NCBI RefSeq assembly: GCF_035222275.1
Contig: NW_026946359.1
Span: 6,200,001 to 6,264,000, forward strand
Source of the DNA: Podospora bellae-mahoneyi
Taxonomy: Eukaryota > Ascomycota > Sordariomycetes > Sordariales > Podosporaceae
DNA: 64,000 nucleotides
Direction of reading: 5' to 3'
This document shows, piece after piece, positions 42,919 through 54,219 of this stretch. How positions within the stretch are numbered: position 1 is the stretch's first letter; each line of letters begins with the position of its first letter. A model generated the notes under the pieces. The model ran no database searches and was not told the DNA's origin. It saw nothing but the letters and a program-made list of their open reading frames with translations. Made by a program: the position numbers and the translations under genes.

Positions 42919-45900
42919 ATGTCGAGTCCATATTACACAGACGATAGCGTCGACCAGGATGATATCGGCGACAGTGAGCATTATCATGAAGATGAGAATG
43001 AAAGACAAGGCTTGTCTTCTACGACGGTTCGCAACGGCAGCGTAGCACCAAGAGCCCCTAAACATGGGAAGTTCTATGGCCTGCCACCTCGTCAACAGCA
43101 GCAGCCGGAGCGGCCGCGGCGACCAAAGCGCTCAGCACAAGATCAACGGGGACAGGATTTGGAAACGGGACGTCAACGGCAACAAGCGAGTTCTGCTTCA
43201 CGGGAACGGCGCCGGTCTCCTTCACCGCTTTCTTTTTCAAATTCCCCATCGCCTCCGCGTCCAACCTGGATACAAAATCTAGGCAGGGCAAATACTTATA
43301 TCTCGGAGGCGAGGGGACAAACTACTGGGCCGGTGAACTACTGGGATCAGATGGGTCACGATGGCCCCGAGCAACGCAATCGGTCCCTTGTCACGGTTCG
43401 GCCAGTATCTAGAGCAAGACGAAGGCCAGCACAAGAGGAACCAACGGCACACCAGTCTGGCGGGGAACCACGTACAGGTCACTTACATGAGGACCCCTTC
43501 AACGTCGAAACTCGTACGAGACCGCCTGTTCTGCAACTTCGGACGCAACCACGACGAGAACAGTCTCGCAGAAACCGACGGAATCCAGATTTCAAACCGC
43601 CCCCTTACGAGTATGTGCCTATTTATTTACAGGACCGCCCAACATCAATAGGGGGAACATTTAGCCAGAGTTCGGAATATTCAGATATAAGCGATGAGGA
43701 CCAGGAAAGCCAGCCATCAAATCACGATGTTTATGAGCGACCTGTTGACCTCGTTCATGACCCCTCGCAATCAACCAAAAATATGACGATCCGGCTCGAG
43801 TTTGATATCGAAGAAGACTGGGACACTGATCTCGAGGAGTTTTGCCGACTCAGGCGGCTCGGCCGGTTCAAAGACGCGCAAGAATACTTCAAGCAAAACC
43901 TTGAACGCTACAGCACCATCCCATACATCCGGGTTCAGTACGCAGAAATGCTGGTTTCATCTGGAAACTTGAAGCTATTCCGAGATATGCGGCTACTGCC
44001 GGAATTTCTGCCTCCTGTCGGAGAGGAGAGTATGGATGAACTGAACAGAGGCAAGCTGGCAGCGAACTATGCTCTGCTGGACCTCTTGTCCCAGCGGCAC
44101 TTTCCAAACTACATACAGATGGCGTGGCAGATTGTGGAAAACACGCTGAAAGCCCTCAGCACCGAACAAGTCATAGGATCAACAGAGGTAAGAAACATGT
44201 AATCTCTTGCACCACATCCTTGAGGATCGTATGTTGACCATTTCCTAGATACAACTACTGAGTTTGTGCCTGCGGGTGTTGCACCGCTTGGAGGCCTGTA
44301 CGCATGAAGGCATTATTGACGTGCCCAAGATTTACGCAAAGAATCTTTTCAATTGGAGCCGCCTTTATCGCGAGATCACCGCAGAAGATAGCATCTGGGA
44401 TGCCAGAGATCTTTTGGTGGCTGCCACATCTGTGTTTGGCTGGCAGGACATGTCAGTCATGTTTTTCGGGACCAGTTACCTTCCCAAAATTATGGAGTTA
44501 ATTTCCAATGACTGGATTCGGACGAGCTACGACGAACCATCGGCGCTGGGTCTCCTTGACCTTTTTACCTCACTGATACTTCAAGATCACAACAAGGAAA
44601 TGGATGTTCGCAACCACCTTTTACTCGAATATGCCACGGTCTTAGCACGCTCCATTCAAGACCACGATGAGGGGCTCATGCGGAGCAGGCCCTTTCTACA
44701 ATGGTTACTTGTCAAAGCAGTGCTCGAGAAGACGGCTGCTCCAGAGCGACCTGACGGGATTCACCTCAAGGACTTTGACGGTCTCGAGCTCAAACAAAAG
44801 AACGGAATACATTTGCCCATCTATGTTCCGAAAAACGGGCTGGAAAGGCCTTCATGGGACATGTTCTTCACTCGATCTAGCCCAGCACAACGCCATACCG
44901 CAGAAGTTGTGGTAGCCACCGCCGATGCCATTGGAGACTACTTCCTCAAAGCAGAGGCCTTGAAAATTTTGATCCTTTTTTCCCAAAACCCGGGAAGGTC
45001 CATGTCAGATCTCTGTCGCCTCCAGCTCGAAATCCAGGGGGATACTGAAGGCTACCTCGCCACGCGACTGTCGACTTATTTGCTCTTGAACGAGTCGAAT
45101 GAGCTGCAAGACTTGGGAATAAGTCCCACCAATTTTGATCCCACAAGGAACGAGAATTGTGAAAATGCAACACTAAGATGGGCCAGCGCTGTTCTTCCTG
45201 CGCAAACCCTTCTCCGTTCCGATATTCGCGAGGATAATCGGCAGCCTACCCCTCAAAATGAAAATCTTTCCTCCGAACTTCTTCAGGCAGCCTTCAACGT
45301 GTGTGGCCCAAAGCTTCCGTCTTATATCATAGATTTCGCCAGACAGAAGCTTCAACTCGACGCCCCCTCGATAGTCCCGATGCCGATGCTGGCATTACAC
45401 AACCAGACCGACGAGAAGCCAACAGCAGATAAGGCCAGAGACAATGTTGACGGCATTCCGAGATACAGTCCCTTCATCTCTGGACAACAACATGCTTCAG
45501 GATATCCGTATCCCTTCATCTACCCAGATCCCAGCTTCCCAAACCCCAACTACCCAAATCCCAACTACCCAAATCCCAACTACCCATACTCCAACTACCC
45601 ATACTCCAACTACCCATACTTCAACTACCCGACCGCGTACGGACAGCCACACAATCCAAATGACGTGCATCACAATGTTGCTCCCTATGTCGGGACATAT
45701 CCTTGGCTACAAGGACCCGGGCCCGCCAACGTTGCCGGGACACCAAACCCCTTTGACTTTTACACTCCATCGCCGCCAGCGCCGCCGCCTGCTTCCGGGA
45801 TGCCGTCCCAAGACTATCAGACAAACCAACCTCCAACGGCGCCTAACGGGGTGTGGCCGGGCGTGGAGGTGGCTGGATGGCCTGCTACGTGGCAAGAAGA

Positions 45901-47941
45901 TGCTCAACGTCTTGCAAACTCTCGGCCCCCTCCTTTAACCGACGACGAGGACGTAACCATCAGGGTGAAAGGTCATCAGACTCGGGTTGGCGGCGACGCG
46001 CAGGCGAGTTCGGACAAAGTTTCACAGTGGCTATTTCCGGGAAGTGATGGAGCACCGAATATTGACAAGAACGACCCTAATGAGCAGTCGATCCCTCCAC
46101 CATCCGGAAAGCCTGCTGTTCCTGGTGACAGTGCGCCCAAAGTCAACAGTTCGACTCCTGTCAATGATACTGTGGCTCCCGAAACAAAAGAGGGCGATCC
46201 TGGCCAAGCATCGAAGCCTGTTGCACCAGAGAACACTGATGCCAACGGCGGCTCGAACGTGAATGGGGGAGATCCGGGCCCAAACACTGGGATACGTAGG
46301 CGGCACACTGTGGATGTCTTACCGGAACGCAGTCATGCTAAAGTGAACAAGACGGCTGACACCGCGAATGGTATCATTCCCGAAGAAAACAACCCTTCTG
46401 GTAGCCTGGAAGCCGAGGATCATGGTGACAGTGTCGATGAGAAGCCGAGTTTCGATGTGGAAGAGGGCTTGCCCAAGCTTAGCTTCCCTCCAGATCTTCT
46501 CAAAGGGCACAAGTTGACGATCATTCTCGATAGCAAGGACGATCCTCAGAAGGTCAAGGCGTATGTCATCGACGTAGAAGGCGTGCATGAGACCCCGGTA
46601 GTGCGCCCTACAAGTGGAGAGCAGCACCGGTCCAGGACGAAAATTCACGTCAAATCCGGTTCCTATGAGGTTGCCGATGCAGGAAATGAACCGGGCGAGT
46701 CGACTGTAAGGATAAGCAGAAGCAGAAGCAGGGAAAAGGGCAAAGCTAGAGACACCAGCGAAGCGCCACCGAGTTATCCAGAGGGCGGTGTCAAGGAACA
46801 CACGACTATACACGGCACCGTGCGGCCGCACGTTGTTTTGGATGATTTTGTCACCCAGCCGCCACATGATAAACTGTCGAAACCGACAAGGAAGAATTCG
46901 GGGTTTGGAGGTCCAGCCGGAGAAGGTCCATCGAGACGGCAGAGCATGTCCAAGCCAAGGTCCAGCAAAGAAGAGCAGGACAAGTTGGCAAAGTCTGTCA
47001 ACAAGAGAGCAAAGAAGGCTGCCCAGAGGTTTTCATCTCTTGGTCCAGCTCCCAGTCCGGCCCCCAGTCCGCCGCCTAGCCCACCGCCCTCTGGTTCGCG
47101 ACCGCCACCTGACAGGCCTGTGTACATCCCCGATGCCAGTCCCGACACGGGCGCTATCCCCGAGAACGACGAAGGTGCTGGTGATGGCGTTGGCGGGCAT
47201 GAGCATCAAGACGGAGATCAAGAACAGGCGCAGGACCAGGAGCAGGGGCATGGACAAGCTCCAGACCAGAAACAAGACCATGTTCAAGAAGAGACCCAAA
47301 GTCGGAACCAACGGGAAAGGCAGTACTACAATCAAGGTCCAGACCGGCAACAAAACGAGCAACTAGGCGAGGGCATCCGAGTCTATTGCTCAGGCAACCC
47401 CACAGATCCCGCCATCCCGACCACCAACTCCTCTGCGCAAACTGCGCCCTCCCCCGGGAAAACATCCCATCCTGACAGCCACGACAGCACAGATGAAGAC
47501 TGGGAGATCCAGAGTATAGACGGCGACGAAGCTGCTGGCAACCACGAGGCGGTGTTTGAAGCCTTTTCTGACGAGGACGCAGACGAAGACGAGCAGGCGA
47601 CCCGCAAAGAGGTGGAGCAGATGCTGAACGACATGCAAACCGCCAGAAAGAGGAGACAGGATGCGGATCGGGCAGAGGAGGAGTGGTTGAAGGGACGGCT
47701 GGAGCGTCTTGCTGCTAAAGAGAAAGAGGAAGAGGAAGCGAAGGAGAAGGGGAAGGGGAAGGGGAAGGGGAAGGAAAAGGTTGCGGTGGTGGAGGAACCG
47801 GAGAGCATCTCTTCTGTGATGACGGAGGATGAGGAACGGTTTAGGTGGGGTGAGGAGCCCAGGCCGCCTTTGAGGAGTTTGAAGAGGAAGGGGAAGGGGA
47901 TTAAAAGGTTAGCAGACTTTGTTAAGCAGGGATCGGGGTAG
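42919..47941 (+). CDS. Large unrecognised fungal protein (1653 aa)
   Basis: Exons 42919-44187 and 44249-47941. Residues 1-280 are disordered and R/Q/P-rich. Residues about 285-790 are the conserved-looking core: helical, beginning LEFDIEEDWDTDLEEFCRLR and RFKDAQEYFKQNLERY, with TPR-like helix pairs. A tandem NYPNP/NYPYS repeat lies at about residues 850-880. A strand-rich segment near 1160-1200 (LLKGHKLTIILDSKDDPQKV, AYVIDVEGV) may be a small folded module. Long P/S and D/Q-rich disorder follows. The C-terminus (about 1525-1605) is an E/K-rich coiled coil ending in a basic KRKGKGIKR tail. There is no signal peptide, membrane span or catalytic motif. It could be a scaffold, but the function is unknown. 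The single intron interrupts the helical core. Confidence 0.8.
45530..45630 (+). repeat. 15-bp coding tandem repeat (NYPNP/NYPYS)
   Basis: About six imperfect copies of a 15-bp unit (CCCAACTACCCAAAT type) inside the large unrecognised gene. It encodes a pentapeptide repeat rich in N, Y and P, and could vary in copy number between strains. Confidence 0.85.
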
Positions 47942-50900
47942 AGATGTTTGGGCGGGGTGAGGGTTTAATGGGATGTTTGGTGTGTTTGTCAGGGATGGCA
48001 TCGACACATGGGAGGTGAATGTTGCCTTTTCTCGGGTAGAACCGCCCATCTTGACACAATTAGATCACACAGTTTGGTCGAATCACTCCATGAAACAAAG
48101 CTTTGTATTCTCGAGCGTCTTGTGGTTGACAGCATGGCAAAGCTCACTTTCCAAAGCTCACATTAAACCTTCTTGAGAAAGAAGAACCAGGGGTCGTAAG
48201 TAAACTAATCTTTTCTGTGTCTCAATCAGCAAGGGGGAGAGGAAGATGTCGACATCATAGTGACGGCACTGTATTTTAACGATGGGTTTCCGAGAACACA
48301 AGCCTCCTTGCTTCCCGCGCTCAGTTTCGGGTCCAGGTGTACGTGAGCAACAGGCGAGTCTCTCGGGCAGGCAGTTTGTATTCGTCAAGGCCGGCGATCT
48401 GGCCGTTGCCAAACCCGTTCCGGAAGCAGCCTTGCCAACATTTCGCACGCAGTCGAGAGACCTGCTGAGGGAAGTCTGCTCTACAGTGGTATCGCGGCCT
48501 ACTTGGCAGTAACAGTCGGGCTTTGGCTGAATGGATAGCTTGACGAACTGGCAGGCTTCTTTTGGAAGAGAACTTTGGAGCCAAGACGTCGGTGGCAACC
48601 GAGAAAGTTACTGCGCTGAAATATATGGAGCAGAACTATATCGTAAGGGCAAGGCGTTCTCAACCTACGCCGTGGAAAAGGCGACGCACTGGGTACGCCC
48701 GAACACTTGGGTGCGAGCGATCAGACAAATACTGGTATAATTGTAGAACCAAAGGTCACTGTGTCGCCCTCTGTACTGATATCTCTGCATATCTGAGAGC
48801 ACAGGTTCCATGCCCAGCGAGAATGCGGTCGTTGATGACTGAAGAACCGGGACACCACCTAGGGGTCTCGCGGTCCTGTACGACGACGGAGATAGCTCCG
48901 TGCAGCACATGCTTTAAAATAAAATAAAACTAACCGTCACGATAACTGAATGCAGTACAACACCGAAGCGAAGTCGGCTACACGGAGCGGCAGGACTCTA
49001 GAATGGATTGCGCGCAAGAAAACGCAAGGCCCCCGGTCCGGCTTGGCGAGAAGCATTGGAGCTTCCGGGCCGGGTCCGGATCCGGGGACCAACCCCGCTT
49101 GTTTGAGGCTCCGTAAACCGTAAACCCCGGGCCGGCGGCGGAAACGGAAGAAATTCAATACCATAGAAAAACAACCGCAAATCTCAGCGCAGAAGTCAAC
49201 AAGCAAATTTCAATGTTTGACCACGAAATTCTGGATAAGGGGACACCAGTGCCCTTGCTCCGGTTGAACAGCGTACAACAAAAGTCAGAGTGGCTGGGAA
49301 AAGTGTTCTCGCTGGACTCAAAACACCGGAACCGGGGGTCAGTGCTAAGAAGGATTGACTTGTCAAAGCCGGAACGGATACGACGGGACGAAATGTGATA
49401 GGCCGTACGGATGAGAACTGTCCTTGGCCCGACACGAACCTGGCTGTCGTTTTCGGCATCCAGCACACAACATTGCACTGCGACAGACGGGGCAGGTGGT
49501 CCATTTCGTTCGTTTTTTCCCTTAGGGCGCAGATTGCGCCTGGCGCGAAGAAAGCGGTTGCAGTGGTGCGGAGGTGCGCTATTTGCTGCAAGGATGTGGT
49601 GATAAGTAATGTCGAGTGGCAAAGAGCGGTCCGAGAGAGCATGGTGACATGCTGCTGCCAGGCCACACACAAGCAAGTCGAGTCGAGGATTCCAGCATGG
49701 CTCTCTATCGGGTGCTGGGGTCGGGGGTTGGTTGTTGTTGGAGGTGGTGCTGGTGCTGGGCCACAGAGGGCGCTAGGGTTGCGATTATGAGCAAAAATCC
49801 CGAAGCTATTTGCATCTCTGGATGTTGGTGGCAGGACTGCTCGTGTGCGACGTCGCTACCTGCTGCTGCTCGTGTCGACCGGGTGTTTGCGAGTCAAGCA
49901 GCGTTATTTCTCTTTCCATGCAGGTAAGCCAGGAGTGGAAGGCTATTTGACGACGGCTTCTCAGCGAAAAGACATGCGTCGCCAAAGAGCAACATGGAGT
50001 TGCGCACCATCGGCCGGCCAAGGGCACAAGTTGCCGACGCCCGCTTTCCCATGTCGGCTTGGCAGGGAGGAGGAGGGTTGGCGATGCTGGTCGATGCTGG
50101 TCGTGGTGGGCATTCCAGGCCCATCAAAGAAACGACCAGCCCAGGACAGACGGGGGGAGGGGTTGATGAGGGGTAACGTGAGCATCAAACCTAACGCGCC
50201 AGTGCAGCACAGCTCACCATCGAGAGCTTGGGCATGCGTGGCAGTTAGCCCAGTATCACCGGACGCTGCGCAGGACGCCATCCAACCCATCCCTTCTCCC
50301 TCACGGCAGCCAAACGGTCGAGGCCATGTTTCCGGTCCAGTTTCGATGTCGAGAGCTTGGTTCAGACAGCTTTTTGAAGCGGGGCATTGCCGTCATTTGT
50401 AAGTGATCGGGCGAAGCTGATAAGATGGAATGTCATCATTCTGAACAGGGGTACATGATCAGCTCCAGGATCAAAGATGAAGGAAGCGAATCAGGTGTTG
50501 AGCTTCATTTCGAGGCTGTCGGCTGACCAATAGATAAGGATCCCGGCCGCAGGGATCCCAGGCGCACAGGAACAGAAACGGAATAGCGGGGCGCATCTGG
50601 CTTGCCAAGCCGAGCTCCAAACCAGTACGTACCCGGAGCAAGAAGCCGGAAGGGCAGGAAAATGTGTTGCCAAAATTAAAGGTTTTGGGTTCGAAAGCTG
50701 TTGATCAATATGCGCCCAGAGCTGTGAGCAAGCGATCCATGGTTGAAATCGAATGGCGAGTGCGGGAGGGGCGGTAGTGTATACATACATAGAGCGATAA
50801 TTCAGGCGTCGATATCGCTTGATGGCTAGGCCCGAGGAAAATGCAACTTAGCTTGCGACACGTTGCCTTGAGAAGAGGGGGGGGGGCGTGATGGGTTGCG

Positions 50901-51435
50901 GCATAGCAGGAGCCACGAAAGCCGAAGCATGCGAAGGATGAGGAAGGAGAGTCGGCTTGGTGACGACCATGATGACCGGTGTCTGGGTGGATATGGGTTG
51001 TACAGAACAACACCAGCATACCCTTTTCGGTAAACACAGCATACGAGGGACTTTTTTGGATCAGAGCAGCTCCGAGTATGGAGTTTGGTGAAAAGTCTCT
51101 TTGTTCGCCGCACTTCCAGCCTCGGAGCCACAGCATGACAACCAGCGCAGCCCTGATGCAGAGAGACGGAACCGGGCCAGAAGATGGCATCGGTAATAAT
51201 GTGGCTCGGAAGCAGCGATTCCTTGCGCTCCAGGGCAACCTTGAAGGACTCCGGGCTGGTCAACCGACTGACAATTCGTGGACTTCCACCCCGGGCCAGC
51301 ACGCTGCAACACGGTGGACGGTGGCAGAAAGGGTGATGTGGCAGGGACAAGGTTCATGTTTGGCTTCAGGTTCATCCAGGTCCAGGTCCAAGGATGGGCG
51401 CTGGGCATGGGGCGTCGACGGTGAACAGCTTCCAG

Positions 51436-51459
51436 TTGGGGTTGGGGTTGGGGTTGGGG
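51436..51459 (+). repeat. Four TTGGGG repeats (G-quadruplex capable)
   Basis: Four perfect TTGGGG units followed by TTGG, giving four G-tracts with 2-nt loops on the plus strand. Confidence 0.85.
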
Positions 51460-52117
51460 TTGGTGTGTGGCAGTGGGCGGGATTGCGATTGGGTTGGGTT
51501 GTTTGATTACCGTTCAATACCTCACCAGAGAGACAGACGGGTATTATTCCCACAGAAACCAGACAGCCTAATAAAAAGGCGACCAAGTGACGCTGTACAG
51601 AACACACAGCACACCTCCAACCGCTGGCACATCCAAGGCGCACACACGGCGGTACCGGACTTGAGACCGAGGTGCTCCCCGTCTGAAGTGCTTCTGTTGC
51701 GGGTGCCGTTTGCGACCTGCTGCCGCAAGCTGCTTTTCCGGTCCACGGTTACAGATTGCCTTCTGACGATTTGCTCTTCAGCATGTCTTGTTCGTAATCT
51801 CGATGCTGACAATCGTCCGTTTTCTCCGGGTTTTGTTCATTTTTGGTCCCTTGGACGGGCATGCTGCATCCCCGCACCACACACAGTCCAGCCCAGGCTC
51901 CCGGCCGCCGCTTTGTTGAGACGTGTGTTGCATTTTTTTCCAGCTTGGAAAGTTTGCGGTTTTTTGTTTTTAACTTTGTTTTATTGGCTGCCCGCCTGGC
52001 ATTAGGCACTGTACACTCGACGCCCTTGGCTAGGTTCCTTTGAGAACGGTTGTTTGTGCCTTCCACTTTTTGCCTTTTTGGAGTCTCAGACGGCACTTTC
52101 CACAGAAGCCCCTCCCT

Positions 52118-52255
52118 CGCACCCCTCACTCACCCCTCTCCTCCGTCCGTCCCCCGCCCCCCACCAAAGCACCAAAGCACAGCGCTGGCTGGCTGGCTTG
52201 CTGGCTTGCTGGCTTGCTCGCTGGACCGATCAGGGAGGGGTGAGTGAGGGGTGCG
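52118..52255. repeat. 21-bp perfect inverted repeat with 96-nt loop
   Basis: The arm at 52118-52138 (CGCACCCCTCACTCACCCCT plus C) is exactly the reverse complement of 52235-52255. It would form a strong stem in DNA or in a transcript. The loop contains the GCTGGCTT repeats. Confidence 0.85.
52184..52224 (+). repeat. GCTGGCTT-type tandem repeat
   Basis: Several 4- and 8-bp units (GCTG/GCTT) in tandem, lying in the loop of the larger inverted repeat. Confidence 0.75.
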
Positions 52256-53822
52256 GCCGCTCATGTCTTTGACGGTCTCTTTTTACGCAGCGCTGTGTAC
52301 GGTACAGTAGCTTACGGTACGTACAGGGGATCCACCCGCTGCAGTCCACCAACAGCGGCCCTCGGTTTGGCTGGGCAAAGATGCCGCCGATGCGAGCGAG
52401 ACCTGCGAGTGATCGAGGACCCCTCTTACTCTCTCTTCCTTGCTGCTTTTGTTCTCGCGAGGGTAAGAGAGGTAGCGGGTTGGAGGTGGCTCTTACTGGT
52501 GCCTGCTCTGCAGTCCCGCCTGTGACCACCGAGTGACCAGCAACGAATTGATTACGGGTGACTCTTGGTGACTCGGTGACCTGACCTGACATGACCAAGC
52601 CCATCCAGCCAGCCTTGACTTGGACTTGACTGGGCTCGTCCTGCTAACAAAACTGATACCTACTTGGGCTTGAAACTGGAACTTGCTCGACGGGACAAGT
52701 GCCTTGCCTTTTTTGCTCCGCCCTGCCCCCCATGTTCCATGCTCAGGCTCCATGCTGCTTCGGGTCTTTCTTGCTTTTGATGATACAAAACCGACACGAT
52801 CCCCAACAGCCTGTTCCGTCCGTTCCCTTTCTTCTCCCTTTTGCTCTCTTTCCGACACCTGCCTTCCCTCAACACACAGCCGAAACCCGTGTCCTCACCA
52901 CCATCCCTTTGAGGTCTTTGCTCTCTTGTTCAGCTTTTGTGTCCTTGTCGGAGCACATCTCCAACCAGGCGCTTTTATCTTCTGCCTCTCGGCTTATCGG
53001 CGGGTTTCCTTCTGGTCTTATCAGTCCTCTGGCCCGGTGTGGAGTCTGGAGCTCGGTCTATCTAGCTGTCACCTCATACGTGGGATTTATGAATGAATAA
53101 GTGAGCAACCACGAGCAATTCACCCCCCACCCCTCCCCTCCCTCTGGGATTCTGCAGGGGCGTGATGGGCAGAGCCTGCCGCCGGAGGGCTCGAGACTGC
53201 TGTGAGCAGTTAGGATTTTCTTGGAGATAAATAACTGACTCCGCCGCTTGCGCTCAAGTTGCAGAGCAGAAAACTTCCACGACCATTGCCCCTGATTTGC
53301 GACTGCCTGACCTCAGCGAGTATATCTGGTGATAACACGACGGCGAAAGTGAGCATCAATCACCGACGAACTCTAACCCTGTCCACGACCCCGAAACGAG
53401 CCCGTTTTTGCGGTTGGGGAAGACTCGGACACGCTGGACATTTACTTATGCATGGTGGAGGATCAAAGTTTCAGCTTTGCCAGTCGTAAATCTGGGCCAT
53501 CGAGGTTCTCAGCCACTAGACGGAGCCAATATTCAACCTAGCCATCACGAAGTCCCGCCACCGGCTGGAAGCAAGAGAGGATTACGAGCCAGAGCATCTT
53601 TAGGGAACGGGCAGAGCGGTGAGAGCCACAAGCTCAGGAGCTTCGCTTTCTTTGTCAAAAACACCTGGGACAGTTGCCATCTCCGCTGAAAGGAGCCCAA
53701 CCACGGATCAGGAAGTTCACGGCGGAAACTGCAGCAGCCTCACACCCCCATAGGCTATCTACTGCAGCTACCCGTTGTGAATCGCAATCAGAACCACGGT
53801 CCGGGTGACTGAGCAGAACAAG

Positions 53823-54182
53823 ATGGATCAAATGGACTATGAGATGCACCAGGCCGAGGTGCCAACCTCTCAGGCGCCCGCACATCCAGCAACGCATTCC
53901 GGATTCCAAGGTGTGCCACCACAGGGTCAGGGCGGTTGCCCCTTTTTCCGGAATGAACAACAGCATCGCCAGCCATCAGGCTTGCCTCATCTTTACCCCT
54001 CATACCCGCACTACCACCATGGCGTTAACTCTCTGTACCACCTGTCCAGACAAAACCAAGGACCCCACGCTCCTCGGCCATCCCACAGCCGCAACCTCTC
54101 CCTTCAGCCACACCATCACCCTCAACAGCCCAGCCACGGACAACTGCAACAGCAACAGCAACAACAACAACAACCACAACAA

Positions 54183-54219
<37 letters not shown>

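Larger units (their letters stand above)
47942..53822. other. 5.9-kb gene-free stretch, possibly a long leader of the RING gene
   Basis: No frame longer than about 200 codons and none with a recognisable domain. Frames overlap on both strands at similar lengths, as expected for GC-balanced noncoding DNA. From about 51.4 kb on it is rich in simple repeats, pyrimidine runs and inverted repeats. Long leaders of this kind are known upstream of fungal regulatory genes. A noncoding RNA is possible. Confidence 0.5.

Noticed and set aside
49155-49676. 173-codon minus-strand frame in the 5.9-kb gap
   Set aside because: It overlaps another frame of similar length, has mixed composition, and shows no domain or start context.
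50680-50700. GGTTCGAAA resembling a tRNA T-loop (B box)
   Set aside because: No stems or anticodon arm can be formed around it.
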